Positions 7,916 through 16,047 of a stretch of DNA of 64,000 bases are shown here, in pieces. A program made the position numbers and the translations under genes. How positions within the stretch are numbered: position 1 is the first letter of the stretch; each line of letters starts with the position of its first letter. The notes under the pieces are model-generated. The model had not been told where the DNA came from, searched no databases, and saw nothing but the letters and a program-made list of their open reading frames with translations. The stretch comes from Ramlibacter ginsenosidimutans (lineage in GTDB: Bacteria; Pseudomonadota; Gammaproteobacteria; Burkholderiales; Burkholderiaceae_C), in the NCBI RefSeq assembly GCF_042678185.1, contig NZ_JBHUDQ010000003.1; one strand, written 5' to 3'.

Positions 7916-8910
7916 GCCGGCAGCTCCTTGACGGGTTGCGCCCGGCCGGCGGCCAGCGCCGCGGCGAAGGCCGGCACGGTGGCACGCGGATCCTCACCCA
8001 GCCCGCGCACGATGCACACGCCGTCGGGCCCGGCGCTCGCCGCCGCCTGCACTTCGGCCGGCTGCAGGATGCCGCCGATGGCGGTGACCGGCACGCCGGC
8101 GGCGCGGCACCACCACGCGAGGTTGTCCAGGCCTTGCGGCAGCCAGGGCATGGCCTTGGTCAGCGTGGGCCACACGGGACCGCAGGCGACGTAGCGCGGC
8201 GACAGCGTGCGCGCCCGCGCCAGCTCCCACACGCTGTGGGAGCTGATGCCCAGCGCCAGGCCGCTCGCGAGCAGTTCGCTGCGCCCGTCGTCGCCGAGTG
8301 CGAGCAGGTCCTCCTGGCCGAGATGCACGCCACCCGCGTTCAATTCGCGGGCGAGCCGCCAGTGGTCGTTGACGAACAGCTCGGCGCCGGCGGCCTGGCA
8401 GTCGGCGACTGCCTGCGCGACCTCGCTGCGCAACGTCGCCTGCCAGGCCGCGTCGGGCTGCGCCGGCGTCTTGATGCGCAGCTGCACCGTGCGCACGCCA
8501 GCCTCCAGCACCGCGCGCAGGCGCCGGGCGCTGTCGACGATCGCATAGAGATCGAGCCGGCGCGTCGGCGCCGGGACGCGCGGCGCTGCCGGCGCCTGCT
8601 CGCCCCAGGAGAGCAAGGGCAGCTCCTGCTGCGAACGCGTCTTCGCGAGCACCAGCGCATCGGCGGCGACGAAGCCGCGCGCGAGCGCCGCTTGCGTGGC
8701 GTGCTGCAGCGTCGGAACGTCCAGCGCAGCACCGGCGAGCCAGCCGCGGGCGTGCGGCGTCTCCAGCCAGTCCAGGCCGGCGCGGGCGCCGACGATGCAC
8801 AGCGCCGGCACGCCTTGCGCGCGCAACAGGGTCGCCAGCTCCGGCGCTTCTTCCTTGCGGCCGGCGCGTTCCTGCGCCTGCGCCAGCGAAGCTATCCACA
8901 ACTCGTTCAT
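7882..8910 (-). CDS. thiE: Thiamin phosphate synthase with N-terminal extension
   Basis: Residues ~120-320 form the ThiE TIM barrel that joins HMP-PP and thiazole phosphate: LDLYAIVDS, VRTVQLRIK, ELFVNDHWRLA, AGGVHLGQEDL, GISSHS, YVACGPVWPTLTKA and VPVTAIGGI (phosphate loop). The first ~115 residues are not part of ThiE. Their HATQAALARGFVAADALVLAK stretch resembles the C-terminal helix of ThiD/ribokinase-like kinases but has no active-site motif, so it may be a decayed kinase domain. The ATG (8908-8910) overlaps the SDR stop as ATGA. With thiD it completes the pyrimidine branch in one operon. Confidence 0.9.
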   Translation of the reverse strand: MNELWIASLAQAQERAGRKEEAPELATLLRAQGVPALCIVGARAGLDWLETPHARGWLAGAALDVPTLQHATQAALARGFVAADALVLAKTRSQQELPLLSWGEQAPAAPRVPAPTRRLDLYAIVDSARRLRAVLEAGVRTVQLRIKTPAQPDAAWQATLRSEVAQAVADCQAAGAELFVNDHWRLARELNAGGVHLGQEDLLALGDDGRSELLASGLALGISSHSVWELARARTLSPRYVACGPVWPTLTKAMPWLPQGLDNLAWWCRAAGVPVTAIGGILQPAEVQAAASAGPDGVCIVRGLGEDPRATVPAFAAALAAGRAQPVKELPAWPHPTLPHPR

Positions 8911-9674
8911 CGCATCACCAATCCACCGTCCACGAACACCACCTGCCCGGTGACGAAACCGCTCCAGGGCGAGGCGAGAAACAGCACCGGCCCGGCCACG
9001 TCTTCCGGCCGCGCGAGCCGGCGCAGCGGTGTCGCAGCCATCAGCTGTTCGCGAAAGGACGCGCGCGTGCCGCTGCTGGACTCGGTCGGCCAGACCAGCC
9101 CCGGCGCCACGCAGTTCACGCGCACGCCCAGCGGACCCAGCTCGCTGGCCAGGTTGCGGCTGAAGCCCACCAGCGCGGACTTGGCGGTCGCGTAGTCGTG
9201 GTAGGGCACGACCGGGTGTTCGACCAGGTTGCTCACGATGTTGACGATGCTGCCTTGCGCACGCCCGCGGAACTGCGGCAGCACCGCCTGGCACAGGTGG
9301 AACGCGGCGCCGACCGAGCCCTCGAACTGCGCCTGGTAGTCGGACCAGGACAGGTCGGCGAAGGTGCTGCGCTGCTCGGGGTCGAAGGCATAGCTGCGGA
9401 ATGCGTTGTTCACGAGGACGTCGATGCGCCCTGCTTCGGCCACGACCTGCTCCACCAGCGAGTGCGCCTGCGCGCGATCGCTCACGTCGGCCTGCAGCGC
9501 GAAAGCGTCGCCGCCGAGCGCCTTGCACTGGTCCACCACCTGCTGCGCCGTGTCGGCCTGGCGCAGGTAGTTGACGGCCACCGTCGCCTGCTCCGCCGCA
9601 AAGGCGCGCGCGATCGCCGCGCCGATGCCGCGACCGGCGCCGGTGACGAGGACGACCTGTCCCGCGAAATTCAT
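8907..9674 (-). CDS. Short-chain dehydrogenase/reductase (SDR)
   Basis: The 255-residue product is a classical NAD(P)-dependent SDR: cofactor loop TGAGRGIG (about 11-18), NNAF at the end of strand 4, a catalytic Ser in NIVSN, and Tyr/Lys in YATAK. The C-terminus GQVVFVDGGLVMR is typical of the FabG-like subgroup. It overlaps both neighbours by ATGA junctions, between the ABC binding protein and thiE. Oxidation or reduction of an alcohol/aldehyde is expected. In this operon it could reduce the aldehyde made by the LuxC-like protein to an alcohol, but this is inference from context. Confidence 0.9.
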   Translation of the reverse strand: MNFAGQVVLVTGAGRGIGAAIARAFAAEQATVAVNYLRQADTAQQVVDQCKALGGDAFALQADVSDRAQAHSLVEQVVAEAGRIDVLVNNAFRSYAFDPEQRSTFADLSWSDYQAQFEGSVGAAFHLCQAVLPQFRGRAQGSIVNIVSNLVEHPVVPYHDYATAKSALVGFSRNLASELGPLGVRVNCVAPGLVWPTESSSGTRASFREQLMAATPLRRLARPEDVAGPVLFLASPWSGFVTGQVVFVDGGLVMR

Positions 9675-10672
9675 CCCGCCGCTCCCTTGCGGCCCGGCAG
9701 CAGGTCCTCGCTCACGAAGCGGGACACCTCGATCGGCTTGCCCACCAGTCCGAGCTTGCGATACACGTCCGCTGCGGCCTGCAGTCCGCCCACATCGATG
9801 CTGCCCAGCCCCTTCTTGCGGGTGAGGTCCGACACGCTGGAGGCGTTGCGTGCCTTGATGATGTCGAGGGTGAGCGCGGGGTCCGTGCCGTCGATGGCGC
9901 GCTTCGCCGCGAGCTGCGCCGCCTCCTCTGGGCGGTTCATCATCCAGAGCGCCGCGTCGCGGTAGCCGCGCAGGAAGCGCTGCAGCAGCGCGTGCTTGCT
10001 GCGAAACACGGACTCGCGCACCACGAACAGGTCGCTGGACACGGGCAGGTACTTGCCCACCTCGATCACGTTCACGTCGGGCAACCCGCGGCGGCGGCCC
10101 ACCAGCAGGCCCGTGTCGGTGGCGGCGGTCGCATCCACCTGGCCTTGCATCAGCGGCGCGAAATTCAGCAGGCCCGTCACCACCACGGTGACGTCCGATT
10201 CCGACAGGCCGGCCGTGTGCAGCAGCACCTGCAAGGCCTGGCGCGTGCCGCTGGCGAGGCTGTACACGCCCACCTTCTTGCCCTTGAGGTCGGAGGGCTT
10301 CGTGATGCCGCTGCCCTTGAGGCTCACCACGTTGAACACGTTCTGCGGATAGATGTCGTAGATGGCGCGCAGCGGCTCGCCCTTGTCGATGGCTTCGAAG
10401 AAGGTGCCCGGATCGCAGAAGGCGACGTCGGCCTGGCCGCTCAGGATGTTGCGCAGCGCGTCGGCGCTGCCGGCGCCCGGCACGTACTCCAGGTCGAGGC
10501 CCTGCGCCTTGTAGAAGCCCTTGTCCTCGTCCACCAGCAGCGGCGTGATCTCCGTGATGGGCTTGCTCCAACCGGCCACCACGAACTTCTCGAGGGCCTT
10601 CGTTTGGGCCCGGCCGGCAAGGGGTGCGGCCAGCAGGGCGGCGAGCAGGCGGCGGCGGGCTATCGTGGTCAT
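9671..10672 (-). CDS. ABC transporter substrate-binding protein, NMT1/ThiY-like
   Basis: The 333-residue product has a signal peptide with twin arginines (TIARRRLLAALLAAPLAGRAQ) and the NMT1/THI5-like (SsuA/ThiY) periplasmic fold: LLVDEDKGFYKAQGLDLEYV, ALRNILSGQADVAF, then SDLKGKKVGV. Relatives bind pyrimidine thiamin precursors, sulfonates or nitrate. The thiamin operon context favours a pyrimidine or other thiamin-related ligand, as with ThiY and formylaminopyrimidine. It starts 10 bp after the permease stop and ends with an ATGA overlap into the SDR gene. Confidence 0.9.
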   Translation of the reverse strand: MTTIARRRLLAALLAAPLAGRAQTKALEKFVVAGWSKPITEITPLLVDEDKGFYKAQGLDLEYVPGAGSADALRNILSGQADVAFCDPGTFFEAIDKGEPLRAIYDIYPQNVFNVVSLKGSGITKPSDLKGKKVGVYSLASGTRQALQVLLHTAGLSESDVTVVVTGLLNFAPLMQGQVDATAATDTGLLVGRRRGLPDVNVIEVGKYLPVSSDLFVVRESVFRSKHALLQRFLRGYRDAALWMMNRPEEAAQLAAKRAIDGTDPALTLDIIKARNASSVSDLTRKKGLGSIDVGGLQAAADVYRKLGLVGKPIEVSRFVSEDLLPGRKGAAG

Positions 10673-10682
10673 GGGGGACTCC

Positions 10683-11444
10683 TCAGGAAGTACGGGTAAA
10701 GGGTTGCAGCAGCCAGCGTTCCAGCCACAGCGTGAGCTGGTAGGCCGCCAGGCCCAGCAGCGCGATCAGCACCAGCACGGCGAACATGCGCGCCGTGTCC
10801 ATGGTGCCTTGCGTGGCGATCACCAGGGCGCCCAGGCCCTGGCTCGCGCCAATGAATTCGCCGACCACGGCGCCGACCAGCGCCAGCACCACCGCGACCC
10901 GCAGGCCGGCGAGGATGGCGGGCAGCCCCGAGGGCAGCTTCAGCCGCCAGAGCGTCTGCGCGCGCGTGGCGCCCAGCATGCGGAACAGCTCCAGCCGCTC
11001 GGGCGCGACCTGCTGCAAGGCGGTGAGCGTGTTCTCCATCAGCGGGAAGAAGCAGATCAGCGCGGTGATCACCACGATGGAGGTGATGCCGAAGCCGAAC
11101 CACAGGATGAACAGGGGCGCCAGCGCCAGCTTGGGCACGACCTGGCTGGCGACGACATAGGGCATGAGCACCCGGCGCAGCACGGCCGATTCGCCCAGCA
11201 CCACGCCGGCAAGGAAACCCAGCGCGCTGCCTGCGAGCACGCCCAGCGCCAGCTCCTGCGCGGTCGCGCGCAGGTGCGGCCAGAAGTAGCCGCTCGCGAG
11301 TCCCTGCCACAGCGTGCTCGCGATCGCCGACGGCGGCGGCAGCACCAGCACCGGAAGGCGCAGCACGCGGCAGGCGATCTCCCACGCCAGCAGGAGCACG
11401 ACGGCGAGCAGCACCGACGCGGCGCGCAGCAGTGCGTCCTTCAT
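10683..11444 (-). CDS. ABC transporter permease (SsuC/ThiX-like)
   Basis: The 253-residue product is a BPD-type inner-membrane permease with about six helices. The EAA loop that contacts the ATPase is ELFRMLGATRAQTLWRLKLPSGLP. The N-terminal LPPPSAIASTLWQG segment is characteristic of the SsuC/TauC/ThiX subfamily. The ATG overlaps the ATPase stop (11441-11444). With its neighbours it makes a complete importer, and the gene order ATPase-permease-binding protein is intact. Confidence 0.92.
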   Translation of the reverse strand: MKDALLRAASVLLAVVLLLAWEIACRVLRLPVLVLPPPSAIASTLWQGLASGYFWPHLRATAQELALGVLAGSALGFLAGVVLGESAVLRRVLMPYVVASQVVPKLALAPLFILWFGFGITSIVVITALICFFPLMENTLTALQQVAPERLELFRMLGATRAQTLWRLKLPSGLPAILAGLRVAVVLALVGAVVGEFIGASQGLGALVIATQGTMDTARMFAVLVLIALLGLAAYQLTLWLERWLLQPFTRTS

Positions 11445-12172
11445 GCGAGCGCCTCCAGGTGCAGCGCGGCACGGACCTGCTCGCAGTGACGCGCGAAGGC
11501 GGCGCTGGTGCGGACCGCGCCGGTGCGCTCGGGCAGGTCGATGGCGATCTCCTGCGAGATGCGGCCGCCTTCCACCACGTCCACCGCGTCGGCCAGGTAC
11601 ACCGCCTCGCCGATGTCGTGCGTGACGAACAGGACGGTCGTGCGCTGCCGCCGGCACATCGCGAGCAGGTCGCGCTGCAACTCCTCGCGCGTGATCGCGT
11701 CGAGCGCCGCGAACGGTTCGTCCAGCAGCAGCAGCGAGGGCTGCAGGATCAGCGCCCGGGCGAGCGCCACACGGCTCTGCTGCCCGCCGGAGAGCTGGCG
11801 CGGCCGCTTGTTCGCGTGCTCGCGCAAGCCCAGTTGCTCCAGCAGCTGCAGTGCGCGCTCGAGCTCTTCCTGGCGCGGCCGGTGATGCAGGGACACGGGC
11901 AGCAGCACGTTGTCGATCACGCGCAGCCACTCCAGCAGGTTGGGCACCTGGAACACGAAACCGATGTCCTGCGCGCGGCCCGCGAACACGACGCGGCCGC
12001 TGTCCGGCACGAGCAGGCCGGCCGCGAGTTTCAGCAGCGTGGTCTTGCCGCAGCCGCTGCGGCCGACGAGACAGTGGAACGCGCCCGCTGCGACTTCGAG
12101 CCGGGCGCCGTCGACGGTGGGCGGCCAGCCGGGAAAGGCGAAGCGGACGTCTTCCAGCTTCAGCAGGCTCAT
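11441..12172 (-). CDS. ABC transporter ATP-binding protein (SsuB/ThiZ-like)
   Basis: The 243-residue ATPase has Walker A GRSGCGKTT, Q-loop VFQVPNLLEWL, signature LSGGQQSRVALARAL, Walker B LLLLDEPFAALD and the H-loop VTHDIGEAV. It belongs to the nitrate/sulfonate/thiamin-precursor importer group. I chose ATG 12172 because the upstream part of the open frame is Arg-rich and does not look coding. The 58-bp gap after luxC is the largest within the operon core and could hold a secondary signal, although I see no hairpin with a U-tract. Confidence 0.93.
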   Translation of the reverse strand: MSLLKLEDVRFAFPGWPPTVDGARLEVAAGAFHCLVGRSGCGKTTLLKLAAGLLVPDSGRVVFAGRAQDIGFVFQVPNLLEWLRVIDNVLLPVSLHHRPRQEELERALQLLEQLGLREHANKRPRQLSGGQQSRVALARALILQPSLLLLDEPFAALDAITREELQRDLLAMCRRQRTTVLFVTHDIGEAVYLADAVDVVEGGRISQEIAIDLPERTGAVRTSAAFARHCEQVRAALHLEALA

Positions 12173-12230
12173 GATTCGGATGCCCTCCGCGCTGCGCGCT
12201 CCGGTATTCGCCTTGGGGCGGCCCGGCGGC

Positions 12231-13703
12231 TCACGAGCGCTCCTCCTGCGCATAGGGCGCGAGGCGGTCGGCGGAGCGCTCGGCGGACGACTCGATCTCC
12301 ACCATGCGCACCAGGTCCGCGAGGTTGAAGCGGCCGTCGTGGTGCCAGCCGGCCTCCGGCGTGGTCATGGCGCCGAGCGCCGCGATGCGCGTCACGCCCG
12401 CGCGGCCGAGTGCGTCGGCCAGGCGGAACAGCCGCGCCGGCTCGCAGGCGATGCCCGCGGTCTGCAGGAAGGCGGCATGCGGTGCGACGAGCGCCGGCAC
12501 GTCGTCCAGCGCGTCGACCGCGCACACGAGGATGCAGCGGCCACCCGCGGTGGGCGCGAGCGGGCGCGGCGTGTCGCTGTAGGCGACCGCCCAGGCGGCG
12601 TCGGGCGCGCCGAGCAGCTCGCAGCCCGCGTCGGCGAGCGCCTGCCATTCCGCGGACTGGCGCCAGCCGGAAACGGCGGCGGCTTCCTCCAGCGCGAGCG
12701 CTCGACGTGGATAGCGCTGCTGCAGGTTCGCGAGTTCGGCGGCGAGGTACAGCGCGAAGTCGCGCGGAGCGATGCGCGCGCCGCGCTCCACGTAGAACAA
12801 ATGGGGGGAGTAGCAGCCCTGTTGCTCATAGCGCGCGACGTCGTGCGCCGCCAGCCGCGCCGTGGACTGTGCACGTTGCGTGTCGAGCGCCGCGCACGCG
12901 ACCAGGCCGAAGCCGAGCTTGTGGCCGTAGCCGAGGAAGCGCGTCGTCACCGGCACCTGGGCGCGGACTTGCGCGATGGCCGCGTTGCCGCCGTAGGCCA
13001 GCACGGTGTCGGCCGCCTCGAACACTGCGCGCGCGCTGTCCGCGTCACCGCCCTTCCACCACACGACGGCCAGGCAGTCGGCGAGCGGTGGATGCACTTC
13101 GGCCAGCAGGCGCGCGAACAGGGTCGCGAACACCGGCTCGGCGCTGGGCAGCTTGCCGACGTTGCCGGCCTTCACCAGCAAGCCGCACACCAGGCTCCAC
13201 AAGGGCAGCGCCGGCACGTTGCCCGCCCAGCTGTGCACCAGCAGGTCCGAGCCGAAGGCACGCACGAAACCGCCCTTGGCTGCGGGCTGGAACTCGTCCA
13301 GCACTTTGGGATTGGCGAAGTCCTCCGCGACGAAGCGGTGCAACTGCGGCGCGCGGAAGGACTGCAGGTAGCCGGTGAGTGCGAGCCGGACCATGTCCGC
13401 GTCGTAGCCCGAGACGACAGGCAGCAGGCGTTGCGCCTGCTGGCGTACGGGATCGGCGGGGTCCAGCAGGCGCGCGATCGCTGCGTCGACGATCGCGATC
13501 ACCTGCGAGACCGCAAGAGGTTTCAGGTGCTGCGCCGCTGCCGTCCTCACGCGCTGCGCCAGCGCCGCGAGCTGCGCCGGTTGCAGCACCGGCACCTGCA
13601 CCTGCACCGCCTGCGCGCCGCTGCCGAAGGCAAGCGTGTGCCAGCCGACCTCGTCGTGCGCGAGACCGGGCAGGTGGCCGGCGGTGAAGAGCTCGGTGTT
13701 CAT
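12231..13703 (-). CDS. LuxC-like acyl reductase
   Basis: The 490-residue product resembles the LuxC family, which reduces an activated acyl group to an aldehyde with NADPH. Visible hallmarks are HSWAGNVPALPLWSL (about 157-171), the GNVGKLPSAEPVF segment, and the catalytic Cys297 in EQQGCYSPHLF, where LuxC forms its thioester. Its start overlaps the luxE-like gene by ATGA (13700-13703), so the pair is translationally coupled like the fatty acid reductase genes of luminous bacteria. No luciferase luxAB genes are present, so light production is not the role. Under a TPP riboswitch, the substrate is more likely a thiamin-related carboxylate than a long-chain fatty acid. Confidence 0.85.
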   Translation of the reverse strand: MNTELFTAGHLPGLAHDEVGWHTLAFGSGAQAVQVQVPVLQPAQLAALAQRVRTAAAQHLKPLAVSQVIAIVDAAIARLLDPADPVRQQAQRLLPVVSGYDADMVRLALTGYLQSFRAPQLHRFVAEDFANPKVLDEFQPAAKGGFVRAFGSDLLVHSWAGNVPALPLWSLVCGLLVKAGNVGKLPSAEPVFATLFARLLAEVHPPLADCLAVVWWKGGDADSARAVFEAADTVLAYGGNAAIAQVRAQVPVTTRFLGYGHKLGFGLVACAALDTQRAQSTARLAAHDVARYEQQGCYSPHLFYVERGARIAPRDFALYLAAELANLQQRYPRRALALEEAAAVSGWRQSAEWQALADAGCELLGAPDAAWAVAYSDTPRPLAPTAGGRCILVCAVDALDDVPALVAPHAAFLQTAGIACEPARLFRLADALGRAGVTRIAALGAMTTPEAGWHHDGRFNLADLVRMVEIESSAERSADRLAPYAQEERS

Positions 13704-14776
13704 GCCCGCGTGGCCTGCAGGAATTCCTCGACGGCCAGCGAGCAGCCCTTGGCCTGCGCGCCTTCGGCGCGGCCCAACAGCAGGAATCCCTGGCCTTGCG
13801 CGACACCGACGTCCTCGGTCAGGATGCTGGTCACCGAGTTGAAGCTGGCCAGGTCGCAGTGCACCAGCACGCCGCGCTCGCCGCGCGGCACCTCGCGGCC
13901 GGTGAGCGGATCCACCAGCCGCGAACGCAGCCAGTGCGGACCTGTCTTCACCGAGGGCACGCGGGCGTTGCCATCGTCATAGAGCTGCGTGCTCAGCTCC
14001 GTCATGCCGTACATGTTGATGCAGCGCTCGCGCGGGACGCCGAACGCCGACGCGAGCCCCGCATAGAAGGCCTCCAGCGGCAGCTCGCGCGAGTGCCCCT
14101 TGTAGCCGCCGGTGTCCAGGATCCGGCTGCCTGCGGGCAACGCGAAGCGCAGGCCGCGCGCTGCGAACGCGTCGAGCAGGTGCACGAAGCTGTAGCTGGC
14201 GCCCAGCAAGGCGCACGGCGTGCCGCGCTGCTGCGCGCGCTGCAGCCAGGCGATGACGCCGTCCACGTCCATGCCTTGGGGACTCACGTACCAGCCGCTG
14301 TCGTCGGCGCCAAAGTGCTGGACCGCCATCGCGAGGTAATGCGCGAGCGACGAGTTGGGCATGGCCTGTTCATCGGGGAACAGGATGGCCATCGGCAGGC
14401 GCTGCGTGCCCCGCATGAAGCGGCGCGCGAAATTGCCGGTGAAGGAAGCGTTCCAGACCGCGATGGTCGGGTGGTAGTGCCGGCCCTTCACGTCGCCGCG
14501 CGTGGTGCCGCTGGTCATGAACACGCGCTCGGCGCTGTCGGCAGGCACGCAGCTGAGCGTCACTTCCTTGAACGCGCTGATGGGAACGGCCGGCACCTCG
14601 CGCCAGGACTTCACCGTGCGCGGCGTGGCGCCGCGCAACTGGCAGAAGCGCCGGTAGGCCACGTTGTTCGCATGCTGGTGCGCGAACAGGCGCAAGGCCA
14701 TGGCGTCGAACTCGGCGTCGCTGCAGCCATCCTGCGCGATGAAGGCGAGCAGGGCCTCGATGAGTTGCTCGTTCAT
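13700..14776 (-). CDS. LuxE-like acyl-protein synthetase (AMP-forming)
   Basis: The 358-residue product matches the LuxE/acyl-protein synthetase family, which adenylates a carboxylic acid and passes the acyl group through a C-terminal Cys to LuxC. The ATP-binding loop FMTSGTTRG is at about 87-94, INMYGMTELSTQ is the adenylate-binding motif, and Cys345 in AKGCSLA near the C-terminus occupies the position of the acyl-accepting Cys of LuxE. It overlaps thiD upstream and luxC downstream by ATGA junctions. Coupling to thiD indicates that the activated acid is connected with thiamin metabolism. The family also includes F390 synthetase-like enzymes, so substrate assignment is open. Confidence 0.83.
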   Translation of the reverse strand: MNEQLIEALLAFIAQDGCSDAEFDAMALRLFAHQHANNVAYRRFCQLRGATPRTVKSWREVPAVPISAFKEVTLSCVPADSAERVFMTSGTTRGDVKGRHYHPTIAVWNASFTGNFARRFMRGTQRLPMAILFPDEQAMPNSSLAHYLAMAVQHFGADDSGWYVSPQGMDVDGVIAWLQRAQQRGTPCALLGASYSFVHLLDAFAARGLRFALPAGSRILDTGGYKGHSRELPLEAFYAGLASAFGVPRERCINMYGMTELSTQLYDDGNARVPSVKTGPHWLRSRLVDPLTGREVPRGERGVLVHCDLASFNSVTSILTEDVGVAQGQGFLLLGRAEGAQAKGCSLAVEEFLQATRA

Positions 14777-15615
14777 CGCAGCGGCTGCAGGTGCATGGGT
14801 TGCGGGGCGTGTCCGTGGTTGAGCGGGCCGCTGCCCGCGCCCGTGCGCACCCGCGCGCCGGCAGCGAGCGCACCGCGCACGTACTCGCGTGCGCGCAACA
14901 CGGCGTCAGCGAGCCCGGCGCCGAGCGCGAGCTGGCAGGCGATCGCGCTGGACAGCGTGCAGCCGGTGCCATGCGTGTTGGGGGTGGCTATGCGCGGCGC
15001 GCGCATCCACTGGGGCGCCGCATCGCGCACGAGCAGCAAGTCGCTGACCGTGTCGCCGGCCAGATGTCCACCCTTGAGCAGCACGGCGTTGGCACCCCGC
15101 TCCACGAGCTCCCGCGCGGCCGCTTCCATGTCGGCCTCGCTGTGCAGCGCTTTCCCCACCAGCAGCGCGGCTTCGTCGAGATTGGGCGTGACCACTGCCG
15201 CCAGCGGGAACAGCACGCGGACGAGCACCGCGTTCGCCTCGTCGTCGATGAGCTTGGCGCCGCTGGTGGCCACCATCACCGGATCGAGCACGACGCGCTG
15301 GAGCCCGTGGCGCTTGAGCGCAGCGGCGACGGTGCGCACGGTGTCGGCGGAGTGCAGCATGCCGATCTTCACCGCGTCGGCGCCGATGTCCTCGATCACC
15401 GCATCGATCTGGTCGGCGAGGTGCTGCAGCGGCACGCCATGGATGGAGCGCACGCCCTGGGTGTTCTGTGCCGTGAGCGCCGTGATCGCGGTCATGCCGT
15501 AGCAGCCGAGCGCGGCGATGGTCTTGAGGTCGGCCTGGATGCCGGCACCCCCGCCCGAGTCGGAACCGGCGATGGAGAGGACGCGGGGGTAGGAAAAGGC
15601 TGCGGTGCTGTTCAA
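14773..15615 (-). CDS. thiD: Bifunctional HMP kinase / HMP-phosphate kinase
   Basis: The 280-residue ribokinase-fold enzyme phosphorylates hydroxymethylpyrimidine twice to give HMP-PP for ThiE. The substrate loop SIAGSDSGGGAGIQAD (about 14-29), KIGMLHS, VLDPVMVATSG and the anion-hole/catalytic region NTHGTGCTLSSA are all intact. The start is a TTG at 15615 behind GAAGGAGTCCCC, well spaced; no suitable ATG lies nearby in frame. It is the first gene after the TPP riboswitch and overlaps the luxE-like gene by ATGA. The C-terminus has a ~20-residue His/Pro-rich extension of no known role. Confidence 0.95.
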   Translation of the reverse strand: MNSTAAFSYPRVLSIAGSDSGGGAGIQADLKTIAALGCYGMTAITALTAQNTQGVRSIHGVPLQHLADQIDAVIEDIGADAVKIGMLHSADTVRTVAAALKRHGLQRVVLDPVMVATSGAKLIDDEANAVLVRVLFPLAAVVTPNLDEAALLVGKALHSEADMEAAARELVERGANAVLLKGGHLAGDTVSDLLLVRDAAPQWMRAPRIATPNTHGTGCTLSSAIACQLALGAGLADAVLRAREYVRGALAAGARVRTGAGSGPLNHGHAPQPMHLQPLR

Positions 15616-15680
15616 GGGGACTCCTTCGACACGGGTGCTCCGAAGGCGTCGCCCCCGACCGCGCCTGGAGGTCAGGGTTC

Positions 15681-15758
15681 AGCTCTCCTTCCGCCGGTCT
15701 GAACCGGTTCAAGTTCACGGGTCTGGTCTCAGCACGCTGTCGCGTACACCCCGGAGCT
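15681..15758 (-). promoter_or_regulatory. TPP riboswitch (THI box)
   Basis: On the minus strand the conserved THI-box elements appear in order: P1 (AGCTC/GAGCT), GGGGTGT, CTGAGA, then ACCCGTGAAC TTGAACCGG and a GGCGGAAGGAGAG 3' part. It lies 65 nt upstream of the thiD TTG. I see no terminator with a U-tract in the gap, so TPP probably blocks ribosome access to the GAAGGAG; a downstream CCTCC could take part in this. A -10-like CACAAT (15765-15770) would place the transcript start at the aptamer's first base, but no good -35 is visible. Confidence 0.95.
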
Positions 15759-15811
15759 GGCTGTATTGTGGCACAGGGTGCCGAAATACGCCTGGAGGAG
15801 GATCGAAGAAA

Positions 15812-15917
15812 GGAACGCAGAGGACGCAAAGGTTACGCAGAGGACGCAGAAAAAACCTTTCCTGGATTTCTTTGCGTCCTCTGCGTAACCTCTGCGCACT
15901 CTGCGCACTCTGCGTTC
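15812..15917. repeat. Nested inverted repeat of GCAGAGGACGCAAAGG type, copy 1
   Basis: The left arm contains GCAGAGGACGCAAAGG and a second GCAGAGGACGCAG. The right arm has TTTGCGTCCTCTGCGTAACC followed by three CTCTGCGC/ACTCTGCG units. Together they can form a long imperfect hairpin. It occupies the space between the riboswitch promoter region and a duplicated SDR fragment, and the same type of element recurs at 16048-16125 and 27431-27570. No coding potential. Confidence 0.85.
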
Positions 15918-15937
15918 AGCTGCCCGATCTGGCAGGT

Positions 15938-16008
15938 GAACTTCGTATAGCCCGCTCGATCACGAACTGCTCGCCCGTCGCGTGCTTCGCGCGTCGCTGG
16001 CGAGGCAG
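15938..16008 (-). pseudogene. Duplicated 3' fragment of an SDR gene
   Basis: This 71-nt stretch is a diverged copy of 16166-16238, the 3' end of the intact SDR gene that follows. Both read GAACTTCGT.TAGCC... and share CTGCTCGCCCGTCGCGT and GCGTCGCTGGCGAGG. Translated on the minus strand it gives KHATGEQFVIERA against KYATGEQFIIDGG in the SDR. A one-base difference breaks the frame. Each copy is preceded (on the plus strand) by the same GCAGAGG-type repeat, so repeat plus gene end were duplicated together. Confidence 0.85.
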
Positions 16009-16047
16009 GCTGCGTTCGGAATGCGCCCTGGAGGGGGGTCGGCGAGA

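Noticed and set aside
12231..14776. Bioluminescence (lux) operon
   Set aside because: LuxC- and LuxE-like genes are present, but there is no luxA, luxB, luxD or luxG, and control is by a TPP riboswitch.
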